The notes: generated by a model from the letters alone, not told the origin. Positions 15,818 through 24,401 are shown, numbered from the stretch's first letter. The stretch is DNA of 64,000 nucleotides from Salegentibacter_A chungangensis (GCF_042678405.1 NZ_JBHTLI010000002.1:62001-126000), one strand, 5' to 3'. A program made the numbers and translations.

Positions 15818-16672
15818 ATGAGAAAGATTGTAATTCCTACCGATTTCTCGGTCAATGCCTTCAATGCATTTAAATATGCGGTAGACCTTTTCAAATATGA
15901 GAAAAGCGAATTCTTTGTGGTACACGCCTATGCTGACGAAGTTTACGACCAGGAAGTAATTTTAAGCAGGGAATTAATGGAGGAGTTAAAGGCCAAAACA
16001 TTAGAACGCACAAATAAAGAACTGCAATTACTATTGGATAAAATAAAGGAGTACTCCCCTAACCCCAGGCACAGTTTTAAAGCGATCTCCACCTTTGGGT
16101 CTTTGGTAGACGGGGTGAACCACCTGATCAATAAAGAAAATGCCGATGTAGCTATTATGGGGACACGTGGTAAGACCAATGACAGGAGCATTTCCTTTGG
16201 CAGCAATACCCTTCAGGTATTAAAATATGTACAGTGCCCGGTGCTTAGTATCCCTGAAGATTTTGAATATAAGAGACCTGAAAAAATGTTGTTCCCTTCC
16301 AATTTTCTTATACCCTACCAGAAAAGAGAATTGAAGCTGGTAGCAGAACTGGCAAAATCCTACAGGTCTGAGATCCATATGATCTATATCTCAAATTTCC
16401 CAGCCGATTCCTACCGGCAAAAGGATAACCAGATAATACTAAAAGAGCAGTTTCACGAGTCAGATTTCTATTTTCATTGTGTAGATGAAGGCGACAAGTT
16501 AGAGATCATTAAAAAGTTCATTAAGGATCTTGAGATCGACCTGCTTATAATGGTCAATTCCAGACATACATACCTCGAAAGTATACTTTACCAATCTACT
16601 ATAGATAAAATAGGCTTACATCCAAAGATCCCGTTTTTGGTGTTGCAGAACTATAACCGGGAGTGCACATAA
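15818..16672 (+). CDS. Universal stress protein, tandem UspA domains
   Basis: 284 residues, two UspA-like halves. The first begins MRKIVIPTDFSVNAFNAFKY and keeps the nucleotide-binding pattern GTRG-9x-GS (MGTRGKTNDRSISFGSNT). The second, from about 155 (PEKMLFPSNF), is degenerate. The protein differs clearly from the other three Usp proteins here, so the set is old rather than a recent tandem duplication. It has its own promoter and a 73-bp gap to the next usp, so it is probably a single-gene unit. Confidence 0.9.
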   Translation: MRKIVIPTDFSVNAFNAFKYAVDLFKYEKSEFFVVHAYADEVYDQEVILSRELMEELKAKTLERTNKELQLLLDKIKEYSPNPRHSFKAISTFGSLVDGVNHLINKENADVAIMGTRGKTNDRSISFGSNTLQVLKYVQCPVLSIPEDFEYKRPEKMLFPSNFLIPYQKRELKLVAELAKSYRSEIHMIYISNFPADSYRQKDNQIILKEQFHESDFYFHCVDEGDKLEIIKKFIKDLEIDLLIMVNSRHTYLESILYQSTIDKIGLHPKIPFLVLQNYNRECT

Positions 16673-16685
16673 AGCGTTGTATTGC

Positions 16686-16728
16686 TGACAATTATCATAT
16701 AAAAGCAGGAAAAAACGGACTAATTTTA
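16686..16728 (+). promoter_or_regulatory. Predicted CRP/FNR-type activated promoter of the usp-usp-nuclease operon
   Basis: TGACAATTATCA at 16686-16697 and TAATTTTA at 16721-16728; 29.5-bp spacing; ATG 48 bp after the dyad. The dyad is the same 12-mer as that of the TerB operon. Confidence 0.7.
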
Positions 16729-16745
16729 TTAAAAACCGAAGAACG

Positions 16746-17597
16746 ATGAAAAGGATACTTCTGCCAACCGATTTTTCGCTTAACTCCTTTAACGCGATAA
16801 GTTATGCTCTTCAGCTTTTTAAAGATGAAGAGATAATATTTTACCTGCTTAACACTTATACTCCCATTCTATACGACAACGATTATATTCTTTATAATGC
16901 AACTCAGCCCAGCCTGGAAGAGATCTACAAAACCAATTCGGTTAAGGGACTGGCAAAAATGATTAAAAAGGTTAAGCAAAGATTCCCTAATGCTAAGCAT
17001 CGGTTCGAGCAAATTTCAGCTTTCAATATGCTGAATGATGAAATGCAGAAACAGGTAAGGGATAAAAATATAGACCTTATCGTTATGGGCACCCAGGGAG
17101 CAACTGGTGCAGACGAGATCCTTTTTGGCACACACACCGTTCACGCCCTGCAAAAGGCTATTTGCCCCTTATTGGCGATTCCTTCAGAATATGAATATGA
17201 ACCTCCCAAGAACATTCTTTTCCCTACAGATTATGAAATAGATTACAGGGAAGACCAATTGAGCATGATAAGGGAGGTTGCAAAAATATCCAATTCCAAG
17301 CTACATATCCTCAATATCATTACCGGTCGGGCTCTTGATGAAGACCAAGAAAGGATGAAGAAGGTTTTGGCTGAAAAACTAAAGACTGTTGCCCACCAGT
17401 TTTATAGTATAGAAAAGAGAAATGTTCCCCAGGGTATTTCAGATTTTCAAAATGACCACCCTGTTCAAATGCTGGCTATGATCAATAACAAACACTCATT
17501 TTTTGAAAACCTGTTATTCCGGCCGGTCATTAATAAGATAGGCTTTCATGTTAAAGTTCCTTTTTTGGTAATACCATCTGGAAAATATAACCCCTGA
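16746..17597 (+). CDS. Universal stress protein, tandem UspA domains
   Basis: 283 residues. First half MKRILLPTDFSLNSFNAISY with nucleotide-binding pattern GTQG-9x-GT (MGTQGATGADEILFGTHT); second half from about 154 (PKNILFPTDYEIDYRED) has kept the PTD start but not the glycine motif. First gene of an operon of four; the next usp starts 2 bp after its stop. Confidence 0.9.
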   Translation: MKRILLPTDFSLNSFNAISYALQLFKDEEIIFYLLNTYTPILYDNDYILYNATQPSLEEIYKTNSVKGLAKMIKKVKQRFPNAKHRFEQISAFNMLNDEMQKQVRDKNIDLIVMGTQGATGADEILFGTHTVHALQKAICPLLAIPSEYEYEPPKNILFPTDYEIDYREDQLSMIREVAKISNSKLHILNIITGRALDEDQERMKKVLAEKLKTVAHQFYSIEKRNVPQGISDFQNDHPVQMLAMINNKHSFFENLLFRPVINKIGFHVKVPFLVIPSGKYNP

Positions 17598-17599
17598 AA

Positions 17600-18454
17600 A
17601 TGAAAAATATCCTTATCCCCACCGACTTTTCCGATAATGCCTGGAATGCTCTGAATTATGCTGTGGAACTATTCAGAGAGGACAAGTGCACTTTTTATCT
17701 ATTGAACGCATTTGAATCTAAGTATTTCACTACCGACAGTTTAATGGTGCCCGAGCCCGGGGAACCAGCTTATGATAACGCCAAAAATCAGTCCCAATTC
17801 GGGTTAGAGCACTTAAAGAAAAAGCTGGACTCGGGGAACAGTAATCATAAATTCGAAACCATATCAAGTTATAACACCGTACTGGAAGCCATTAGAAACA
17901 GCCTTCAAAAACTGAAGATACATTTACTGGTGATGGGTACGGAGGGAAAAGAAAGTATTGAAAACAGGATCTATGGAAGCACTGCATTAAATGTAATGGA
18001 GCATATTTACACCTGTCCGCTGCTGGTTATTCCTGATTCAACTAGTTTAAAAGATATAGAAAAAAAAGAGATCGTATTTGCCACAAATTATAAATATCCG
18101 TACACCCGAAAAGCAGTAAGATACCTGGCTGAAATAGCCAGAAAATATTCAGCTGCGATAAGGATATTATACGTTCAGGAACACGAAAATTTAAACCCTG
18201 AGCAACAGAAAAACAAAGAGAAACTGCAGGAATACCTCAAAAAGGTGGTACATAGTTTCCATACGCTTACAGAGATAGGAACCGGTGAAGGAATCCACTC
18301 CTTTATCCAAAGCAGGGGCAGCCATATGCTAGCCATAAGCCGCAAAAGACACAGTTTCTTTTACAAGTTTTTTTCTAAATCTATCATAGAAGAAATTGGT
18401 TATAAACCACAGGTCCCGATCCTTATCTTACCCGATTTTAATAAAGAACAATAA
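17600..18454 (+). CDS. Universal stress protein, tandem UspA domains
   Basis: 284 residues. First half MKNILIPTDFSDNAWNALNY with GTEG-9x-GS (MGTEGKESIENRIYGSTA); the second half, from about 150, is degenerate. 13 bp separate it from the ATP-cone nuclease gene, so the stress proteins and two nucleases are co-transcribed. Confidence 0.9.
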   Translation: MKNILIPTDFSDNAWNALNYAVELFREDKCTFYLLNAFESKYFTTDSLMVPEPGEPAYDNAKNQSQFGLEHLKKKLDSGNSNHKFETISSYNTVLEAIRNSLQKLKIHLLVMGTEGKESIENRIYGSTALNVMEHIYTCPLLVIPDSTSLKDIEKKEIVFATNYKYPYTRKAVRYLAEIARKYSAAIRILYVQEHENLNPEQQKNKEKLQEYLKKVVHSFHTLTEIGTGEGIHSFIQSRGSHMLAISRKRHSFFYKFFSKSIIEEIGYKPQVPILILPDFNKEQ

Positions 18455-18467
18455 ATAGGAACTTGCA

Positions 18468-19316
18468 ATGGGCCATACAGATATCGATATCATTAAAGCT
18501 TCAGGAGAAAAAGCCCACTTTAATATGGAAAAAGTGGAAACTTCCCTGCGCCGGGCCGGGGTATCCCAGGAAGATATAGATTATATTACCAATAGACTGG
18601 CCAGGGAACTCTACGATGGCATTTCTACCAAAGAGATCTATAACAGGGCCTACGGATACTTAAAAAAAATAAACAACTCTTCAGCTTCCCGATACAAACT
18701 TAAAAAAGCAATATACGAATTGGGGCCCACCGGCTTTCCTTTCGAAAAGTTTATTGCTGCAATACTTCAGAACACAGGGTACCAGGTAGAAGTGGGAAAA
18801 ATACTTCCCGGAAAATGTGTAAATCACGAAATAGACGTGATTGCGAGAAAAGATGGAAGGAACACGCTTATTGAATGTAAGTTCCACAGTGACCAGGGGC
18901 GTAATTGTGACGTTAAGATCCCGCTCTATATTCACTCCAGATACAAAGACATTCTTGACCAGAACCGCACTTCAAAAAACAAGGATGCTAATAAATTTGA
19001 AGAATGCTGGGTGGTCACCAACACCCGTTTTACTGCCGATGCTCACACTTATGGGAAATGTGCAAACCTATTCCTCCTAAGCTGGGATTATCCGAAAAGC
19101 AGCAGTCTTAAAAAAAGGATCGACAGTTCAGGGCTTTACCCCATAACAGTATCTACCCTGCTTACAGGCAGAGAAAAGCAATTTCTTTTAAGCCGGGATG
19201 TGGTTTTATGCAGGGAGCTAATTAATGATAAATTCTACCTCGATCATCTTGGGGTATCAGAAAAAAGGCAGAAAAAGATCCTGCACGAGATGGAAAATCT
19301 TTGCAATACTAGTTAA
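18468..19316 (+). CDS. ATP-cone domain fused to a PD-(D/E)xK nuclease
   Basis: 282 residues. Residues 5-90 are an ATP-cone (IIKASGEKAHFNMEKVETSL, with the RLARELYDG region), the nucleotide-sensing module known from ribonucleotide reductase and NrdR. Residues 90-190 are a restriction-endonuclease-like fold: FEKFIAAILQNTGYQVE, then Asp123 in HEIDVIARKDG and Glu136/Lys138 in TLIECKFH, the D-ExK metal site. A cysteine-rich tail follows. Such a protein could cut nucleic acid depending on the ATP/dATP level; substrate unknown. It lies 1 bp before the beta-CASP nuclease gene and in a universal stress operon, with no methylase nearby, so it is not a normal restriction system. Confidence 0.83.
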   Translation: MGHTDIDIIKASGEKAHFNMEKVETSLRRAGVSQEDIDYITNRLARELYDGISTKEIYNRAYGYLKKINNSSASRYKLKKAIYELGPTGFPFEKFIAAILQNTGYQVEVGKILPGKCVNHEIDVIARKDGRNTLIECKFHSDQGRNCDVKIPLYIHSRYKDILDQNRTSKNKDANKFEECWVVTNTRFTADAHTYGKCANLFLLSWDYPKSSSLKKRIDSSGLYPITVSTLLTGREKQFLLSRDVVLCRELINDKFYLDHLGVSEKRQKKILHEMENLCNTS

Positions 19317-19317
19317 A

Positions 19318-20688
19318 ATGAAATCGGTTAAACTACATTTTCTGGGAGCCGCAGGAACCGTGACCGGTTCCAAATTTCTACTGGAAACCGATGAAGGAAA
19401 TATCCTTATTGACTGCGGAATGTTTCAGGGAATAAAGGACCTGCGGCTATTAAACTGGCAGGATTTTAATTTTCCACCATTGGAGATCGACCTGGTACTG
19501 CTTACCCACGGTCACCTGGATCATTCGGGCTATCTGCCCCGGCTTTTCAAGCAGGGATATAAAGGGCCGGTAAAAAGTACGGCGCCCAGCCTTGCAGTGA
19601 CCTCGGTCATTTTAATGGACAGTGCAAAGATTATGGAAGAAGATGCCGAGAAAGCAAATGAAGAGGGGTACAGTATTCACGAACCTCCCCTCCCCTTTTA
19701 TACGGTGACGGAAGCCGAAAAGACCATTGAGTATTTCGAAGCTGTGGAAATTGATACCTGGTATAAATTTTCCAACAACATTGGTTACAGGTTTCTGAGA
19801 AACGGCCATATTATTGGAGCAACCTTCATCGAATTCGAAATAACGGGAAAACGAATCGTTTTCTCAGGAGATATTGGACGGGAAAAAGATCCGCTGCTTC
19901 CTCCTCCTTATAAACCTCAGCAAGCAGATTATCTGATTCTGGAAAGTACTTATGGAGACCGGTTGCATCCGGAAGAAAATATTGAAGAATTACTTTCGGG
20001 GATCGTAAAAGATATTCTCGAAAAACGAGGGATCCTTATTATTCCAAGCTTCGCTGTAGAACGCCTTCAGCATATCATGTATATTCTCTGGAAATTATAC
20101 GAAAAAAATAAGATCCCAAATATCCCAATCTTTATAGACAGTCCTATGGGGAATGATATTCTGGGAATCTTCAGCAGTTACCCCGCCTGGCACAGGATTG
20201 ATCCCGGAGAACTTCGTAAAATGATCTCCCACTTTAATATTATCACTTCCTATGGGGACACCTGGAAAACCATAGACGACAACCGGCCTAAAATAGTTGT
20301 TGCCGGAAGCGGAATGGTAACGGGCGGCAGGGTACTTACTTATTTAAGATATTACCTAGAGAAACCGGAAACCTATGTGATACTGATAGGCTTCCAGGCG
20401 GAAGGGACAAGAGGAAGACAGCTTCAGGAAGGAGCAGCAGAAATCAAGATCTTCGGAAAATATTGTAAGGTAAATGCAAGCATCAAGCATCTTCAAAGCC
20501 TTTCTGCCCACGCCGATCAGCAGGAACTCCTGGGGTGGCTAAAGGAAATAAAAAACAAGCCGGAAAAAGTTTTTCTCGTTCACGGAGAGCCGGCTGCTTC
20601 CGACTTTTTAAGGCTGAAGATAAAGGACACTTATAGCTGGCCCGTGCACATTCCCCACTTAAATGAAACTGTGGAACTTCTGTTATAA
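19318..20688 (+). CDS. Beta-CASP metallo-beta-lactamase fold nuclease
   Basis: 456 residues from the ATG at 19318, 1 bp after the previous stop; an earlier start would overlap that gene by 92 bp. Begins KLHFLGAAGTVTGSKFLL, typical of the CPSF/Ysh1-like group. Zinc ligands HGHLDH (64-69); further motifs include FSGDIGRE, DSPMG, a beta-CASP region with AGSGMVTGGR and the C-terminal SLSAHADQ and VHGEP. The family comprises RNA endo/exonucleases (mRNA 3'-processing homologues). Last gene of the usp operon. Confidence 0.9.
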   Translation: MKSVKLHFLGAAGTVTGSKFLLETDEGNILIDCGMFQGIKDLRLLNWQDFNFPPLEIDLVLLTHGHLDHSGYLPRLFKQGYKGPVKSTAPSLAVTSVILMDSAKIMEEDAEKANEEGYSIHEPPLPFYTVTEAEKTIEYFEAVEIDTWYKFSNNIGYRFLRNGHIIGATFIEFEITGKRIVFSGDIGREKDPLLPPPYKPQQADYLILESTYGDRLHPEENIEELLSGIVKDILEKRGILIIPSFAVERLQHIMYILWKLYEKNKIPNIPIFIDSPMGNDILGIFSSYPAWHRIDPGELRKMISHFNIITSYGDTWKTIDDNRPKIVVAGSGMVTGGRVLTYLRYYLEKPETYVILIGFQAEGTRGRQLQEGAAEIKIFGKYCKVNASIKHLQSLSAHADQQELLGWLKEIKNKPEKVFLVHGEPAASDFLRLKIKDTYSWPVHIPHLNETVELLL

Positions 20689-20697
20689 AAAGCCGGT

Positions 20698-20740
20698 TGA
20701 TAATTATCATTTTATTTCAGCCAATTCTCTTCTAACTTAT
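20698..20740 (+). promoter_or_regulatory. Predicted CRP/FNR-type activated promoter of the gene at 20761
   Basis: TGATAATTATCA at 20698-20709, a perfect dyad, and TAACTTAT at 20733-20740. Spacing is 29.5 bp. A TTG at 20740 sits inside the -7 element, which excludes it as a start; the ATG at 20761 is 51 bp after the dyad, as in the usp promoters. Confidence 0.65.
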
Positions 20741-20760
20741 TGTTCATAAAATTTAATGTG

Positions 20761-21189
20761 ATGAATGCTTTTGTTATGGACAAGTCTTCAGATAATGGAA
20801 AGAGTATTGAAGTCTTAAAAACCGAGACCGAAGGTTGGAAAAAGGAGTTGTTTTTTACTTCTGAAGAAATTCAGTTTTTCGAGGTCTATCTTACCGCTGA
20901 TATTTTTGAGTCGAACCAGCCAAATATTTTCGAAAGGCTCAGCAAACTTTCAGATGGAATAGAATCGATAAAATCAGATATTCAGGAGTTAAATATAGCT
21001 CTGCATAACCATACCTACGAAATTGACGGAATGATGGAATGTGACGATATAAGTTGTGATGCATTTTATTACGGCCAGCATACAAGGCTTGGAAACCAGA
21101 TTGAGAACCTGCTAAGTGAATACCAGGTACTAAAATCTGAGATCATAAATTACACCATGGGTATCCTGAAAAAGGATAATAAGAATTGA
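20761..21189 (+). CDS. Uncharacterised helical protein, paralogue of the next gene
   Basis: 142 residues, acidic, almost all helix, no signal or membrane segment. No family recognised. Landmarks: WKKELFFTSEEIQFFEVYL near the N-terminus, a His in ALHNHTYEID, and a coiled C-terminal helix (LLSEYQVLKSEI). The neighbouring 147-residue protein has the same order of landmarks, so the two look like distant paralogues of one helical bundle. Start chosen from the predicted promoter. Membership in the stress regulon is inferred. Confidence 0.68.
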   Translation: MNAFVMDKSSDNGKSIEVLKTETEGWKKELFFTSEEIQFFEVYLTADIFESNQPNIFERLSKLSDGIESIKSDIQELNIALHNHTYEIDGMMECDDISCDAFYYGQHTRLGNQIENLLSEYQVLKSEIINYTMGILKKDNKN

Positions 21190-21216
21190 AATAAGTTGGA
21201 ATTAAAATAAAACATT

Positions 21217-21660
21217 ATGGAAACTTCAAGTAAACATTTCAGGTATATTGCCTGGAAAAGTCCGGAAGAAATGCATTTCTCCTCCCTTCAGTGGGCTTCC
21301 GAGCTAAAATTTATTCAGGATGAGCATCATTTCTTTCAGGATATGCTCAAAGAATATACATTACCTATAATCGAATCTCATCTTCTGGATGAAGTAAGAA
21401 AAATGATAGATCGTTTAAATGATTCTAAAACTAAGGGCTTGGATTTACTGCAAAGGATTGAAAAACACATTAATGGTCTGGACATTATGGTAGATGGTGT
21501 AGACCAGCCGGATGAGGAAAAAGATTACAAAGAAGAACACAAAAGCCTTTTGAAGGAATTGAATGAGTACTCCAGGGCTTATAATAAACTAAAAAAAGAA
21601 ATTTTTGAAATTGTTTCCAAGGCGCTTAAAAAACAAAAGCAAAAACGCTTATTGGAATAA
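21217..21660 (+). CDS. Uncharacterised helical protein, paralogue of the previous gene
   Basis: 147 residues, soluble, helical. WASELKFIQDEHHFFQDML, RIEKHINGLDIM and LNEYSRAYNKLKKEI line up with WKKELFFTSEEIQFFEVYL, ELNIALHNHTYEID and LLSEYQVLKSEI of the preceding protein, with similar spacing. The C-terminus is strongly basic (LKKQKQKRLLE). 27 bp after the previous gene, so co-transcribed. A His/Glu-rich first helix pair could bind metal, but nothing proves it. Confidence 0.66.
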   Translation: METSSKHFRYIAWKSPEEMHFSSLQWASELKFIQDEHHFFQDMLKEYTLPIIESHLLDEVRKMIDRLNDSKTKGLDLLQRIEKHINGLDIMVDGVDQPDEEKDYKEEHKSLLKELNEYSRAYNKLKKEIFEIVSKALKKQKQKRLLE

Positions 21661-21755
21661 GTGGTCCTTAAGTTGGTTAAAACCCCATAAAGATTATTGA
21701 ACCGACCGGGACAAAAGTTTCCCGCCGGACTTTTATTTCGTAAATTTAAGAACCA

Positions 21756-22370
21756 ATGAAAAGACTTTTACCTATAATATTCCTGATTTTAGTCTCTTGC
21801 AGTACCTCGAGACTGGTGGAAAGCTACAGAAATCCGGATATTGACAATCCGAAAATCAACAAGATCCTCGTAATTGGCATCACTCCTAAAGACAAGACAA
21901 GGAAAAGGTTTGAAAAAAACCTGGTACAGGAATTCCGAAAAAGAGATATTCAGGGTGTTGCAAGTATAGATTTTTTTGACCCCTACTTCACTTCCAGTAA
22001 GCAATCTGAACATGACCTGGCTGAACTTGAAGAAAAGTTACTTGATTTAGGCTTCAACACGGTACTGATGAGCAGAATAAAGAGTGTTCAAGATAAGGTG
22101 AGCCTGGGACAGGCCTTCAAAAGCTTTAGCGGAAATTTCTCCAGAGACTATTATCAAAATCAGGCACTGTACCTTGATGAGCCCGATAATACCAAGAAAA
22201 TTTATATCACCGAAACTGCGTTATACCGGCTATCAAGAAATAAGAATAAAGAAGTGATATGGAGGGCAAGAATAGATCTTATTAATCCGAAGATCATAGA
22301 TAATTCGATAAATGAGTACATAGATATTTTGATTTCCGCCTTAGGAACCGAAGATTTGCTTAACAAGTAA
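21756..22370 (+). CDS. Uncharacterised lipoprotein
   Basis: 204 residues. Signal peptide MKRLLPIIFLILVSCS with a lipobox; Cys15 would be lipidated. The mature part starts YRNPDIDNPKINKILVIGIT and looks like a Rossmann-like or TolB-N-like alpha/beta fold (a strand, a helix rich in Lys/Arg, then GFNTVLMSRI). Proteins of this sort, annotated only as lipoproteins, are common in flavobacteria. Its promoter is not obvious; no activator dyad was found in the 95-bp gap before it, which has only the imperfect inverted repeat CGGGA/TCCCG. Confidence 0.7.
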   Translation: MKRLLPIIFLILVSCSTSRLVESYRNPDIDNPKINKILVIGITPKDKTRKRFEKNLVQEFRKRDIQGVASIDFFDPYFTSSKQSEHDLAELEEKLLDLGFNTVLMSRIKSVQDKVSLGQAFKSFSGNFSRDYYQNQALYLDEPDNTKKIYITETALYRLSRNKNKEVIWRARIDLINPKIIDNSINEYIDILISALGTEDLLNK

Positions 22371-22475
22371 AGACTGCTTCTGCCTAAAACCTGCCATAAT
22401 TACAGTAAATTGTCATAAGGGCGTATTTATTTCGTATAAATAAAATTTCAATATTTTCCTTTTTACACCAATTTC

Positions 22476-22532
22476 GGGGAGGTGTTTCTGAGCATTTATT
22501 CAAAAGAATGTTCCTGAAACGACCAAAACCCC
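22476..22532 (+). promoter_or_regulatory. Long imperfect hairpin in the proC leader region
   Basis: Nested pairs: GGGG (22476-22479) with CCCC (22529-22532), then GGT/ACC, GTTTC/GAAAC, and GAGCATT/AATGTTC (one G-U), about 19 base pairs with small bulges and a 10-base loop. Smaller possible stems (CTTTT/AAAAG and TTGTATACAA) follow to about 22580. There is no T-run after the hairpin, so it is not a standard terminator. It lies in the 425-bp gap 22371-22795 upstream of proC. Confidence 0.45.
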
Positions 22533-22720
22533 TGTCTTTTCGACAAAAGTAACAAGTCTCGAATCCCTTGTATACAAAGGCCTAAGATGATTTTTAAAAA
22601 TATTTAACCATTTTAAATCACTGAATTTTGGATTTGTTTAACCTTTCTCCAACCACCATTCCGGGAAAATTAATTTAACTTACTAAATGCAATAAAAACA
22701 TCCATTTTAAGGAGGCTTGC

Positions 22721-22750
22721 ATGGTCTTTGCGCCATACAGGGTGAATTAA
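22721..22750 (+). CDS. Possible 9-codon upstream frame before proC
   Basis: ATG at 22721 follows AAGGAGG (22709-22715) by 5 bp, an ideal Shine-Dalgarno spacing that is rare in Bacteroidota. It encodes MVFAPYRVN and stops 45 bp before proC. A tiny stem (ATGG/CCAT) includes its start. Only one proline codon, so a classical proline attenuator is not supported. May be chance. Confidence 0.25.
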   Translation: MVFAPYRVN

Positions 22751-22795
22751 AATGATGGTAATAATAACCAACGAATAAAAACCAAAAAATTTAAA

Positions 22796-23605
22796 ATGAA
22801 AGTACTAGTTATTGGAGCAGGAAATATGGGACTTACTTACGCTGAGGGAATGGCGCAATCAAGTTTATTGAATCGCCGTAACCTGATGATATTCGACAAG
22901 TCTGCCGAAGTGATCACAACCCTAAGCAAAATAGACCATTTTGACGTTTTCGATAATATTGAAGACTGCCTACCGCAGGCCGATGTAGTATTTATCGCCG
23001 TAAAACCCTACCACTGCGACGACCTTTTTAAAGAGATCAAGGGAATGGTTAATGACCAGCAAATTTTCGTTTCACTTATGGCCGGAGTTACCATTGGTAA
23101 AATCCAGGAAGGCTTAGGAGTGAAAAAAGTGGTTAGGTCTATGCCTAATCTTCCCGCACAAGTTGGTAAAGGTGTTACTTCTTATACCGAAGCAAAAGAA
23201 GTTTCCCGCGTGGAGCTTCTAATGGTAAGAAATCTTCTTGACACCACCGGAGCATCTATTCACGTAGAATCTGAAAACTTTATCGATGCCTCTACCGGAA
23301 TCTCTGGTAGTGGGCCGGCTTATGTATTCTATTTTATGAATTCTATGCTTGAAGCTGCATTAAAAATGGGCTTTTCCAAGAACGATTCGAAAGTATTGGT
23401 TAGCCAGACTTTTGAAGGAGCCGTTAAACTGTTTAATGAGTCTGACCTTTCGGCTAAGACCTGGATGGAGCGAGTAGCTTCTAAAGGTGGTACAACCCGT
23501 GCAGCATTAGACTCAATGGAAGACAATAATGTGGAAGAGCTTATTAAAGACGCAGCCTATGCCGCCTTTAACAGAGCAGTGGAATTAGGAAAAGAAGAAG
23601 CATAA
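22796..23605 (+). CDS. proC: Pyrroline-5-carboxylate reductase
   Basis: 269 residues, the usual length. N-terminal Rossmann VLVIGAGNMGLTYAEGM binds NAD(P)H; VFIAVKPYH and VRSMPNLPAQVGKG are family motifs and the C-terminal P5CR signature runs through SGSGPAYVFYFMNS and ASKGGTTRAALDSM. Catalyses the last step of proline synthesis in the cytoplasm. First of the proC-proB-proA operon. Confidence 0.97.
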   Translation: MKVLVIGAGNMGLTYAEGMAQSSLLNRRNLMIFDKSAEVITTLSKIDHFDVFDNIEDCLPQADVVFIAVKPYHCDDLFKEIKGMVNDQQIFVSLMAGVTIGKIQEGLGVKKVVRSMPNLPAQVGKGVTSYTEAKEVSRVELLMVRNLLDTTGASIHVESENFIDASTGISGSGPAYVFYFMNSMLEAALKMGFSKNDSKVLVSQTFEGAVKLFNESDLSAKTWMERVASKGGTTRAALDSMEDNNVEELIKDAAYAAFNRAVELGKEEA

Positions 23606-23630
23606 CCCAAAACTCTTTAAAAGTAAAGTA

Positions 23631-24401
23631 ATGGAAAAAAAGAGAATAGTTGTTAAAGTTGGAACCAATGTAATGACCAACAAGGACAACAGAATTTTAC
23701 AACCGGTCTTAAAACATCTTGTACAACAAATTGCAACCCTTTATGAGGAGGATGTAATGGTAGTTCTTGTTTCTTCAGGTTCTGCTATTGCCGGGAAAGA
23801 AATTCTTGGTGAGATCAATATAGAAGATGATTCTAAACGTAGACAGGTATTTTCATCTGTAGGACAGCCAAGAATGATGCGCCATTATTATAGTCTTTTT
23901 CACGACTACGGAATGAGATGTGCGCAGGTTCTTGCAACTAAAAGAGACTTTAGCCCTGGAATTCACAGGGAAAATATGATCAATTGTTATGAATCTTTAC
24001 TCTCTGAAGGGATCATTCCAATTGCAAATGAGGATGATGCCGTTTCGGTGACTATGTCTATGTTCTCAGATAATGACGAACTGGCAAGTCTTGTAGCTGA
24101 ACTTATTGAAGCCGATGCACTTATTATATTAAGTGATACAGACGGGCTTTATACAGGCCACCCTGAGGATGAAGAATCTGAAAAACTGAACAAAGTGCAG
24201 ATCGACCAGAATGTTGAAAAATACGTTCAGGAGTCTGACAAAGGTGAAGGCGAAGGCCGTGGAGGTATGGAGTCTAAAATTAAGATCGCAAAAGGTACCG
24301 CTTCCAAAAATATTACCACCTATATCGCCAATGGTAAACGTGAGAACGTGATCCTTGATATTATGGCTGGTAAACCGGTAGGCACCAAATTTACAGCGTA
24401 G
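23631..24401 (+). CDS. proB: Glutamate 5-kinase
   Basis: 256 residues. Amino-acid kinase fold: RIVVKVGTNVM at the N-terminus, VVLVSSGSAIAG, ANEDDAVSV, ILSDTDGLYTG and the GGMESKIKIAK segment. Phosphorylates glutamate to glutamyl phosphate, the first step of proline synthesis. It lacks the C-terminal PUA domain of the E. coli enzyme, a known short form. 25 bp after proC and 28 bp before proA. Confidence 0.96.
   Translation: MEKKRIVVKVGTNVMTNKDNRILQPVLKHLVQQIATLYEEDVMVVLVSSGSAIAGKEILGEINIEDDSKRRQVFSSVGQPRMMRHYYSLFHDYGMRCAQVLATKRDFSPGIHRENMINCYESLLSEGIIPIANEDDAVSVTMSMFSDNDELASLVAELIEADALIILSDTDGLYTGHPEDEESEKLNKVQIDQNVEKYVQESDKGEGEGRGGMESKIKIAKGTASKNITTYIANGKRENVILDIMAGKPVGTKFTA

Noticed and set aside
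20740..20760. TTG start for the helical protein at 20761
   Set aside because: It overlaps the -7 element; the ATG at 20761 has the same distance from the dyad as the usp genes.
21700..21745. Imperfect inverted repeat CGGGA...TCCCG before the lipoprotein gene
   Set aside because: Five-base arms and no clear T-run; could be a weak terminator but not supportable.
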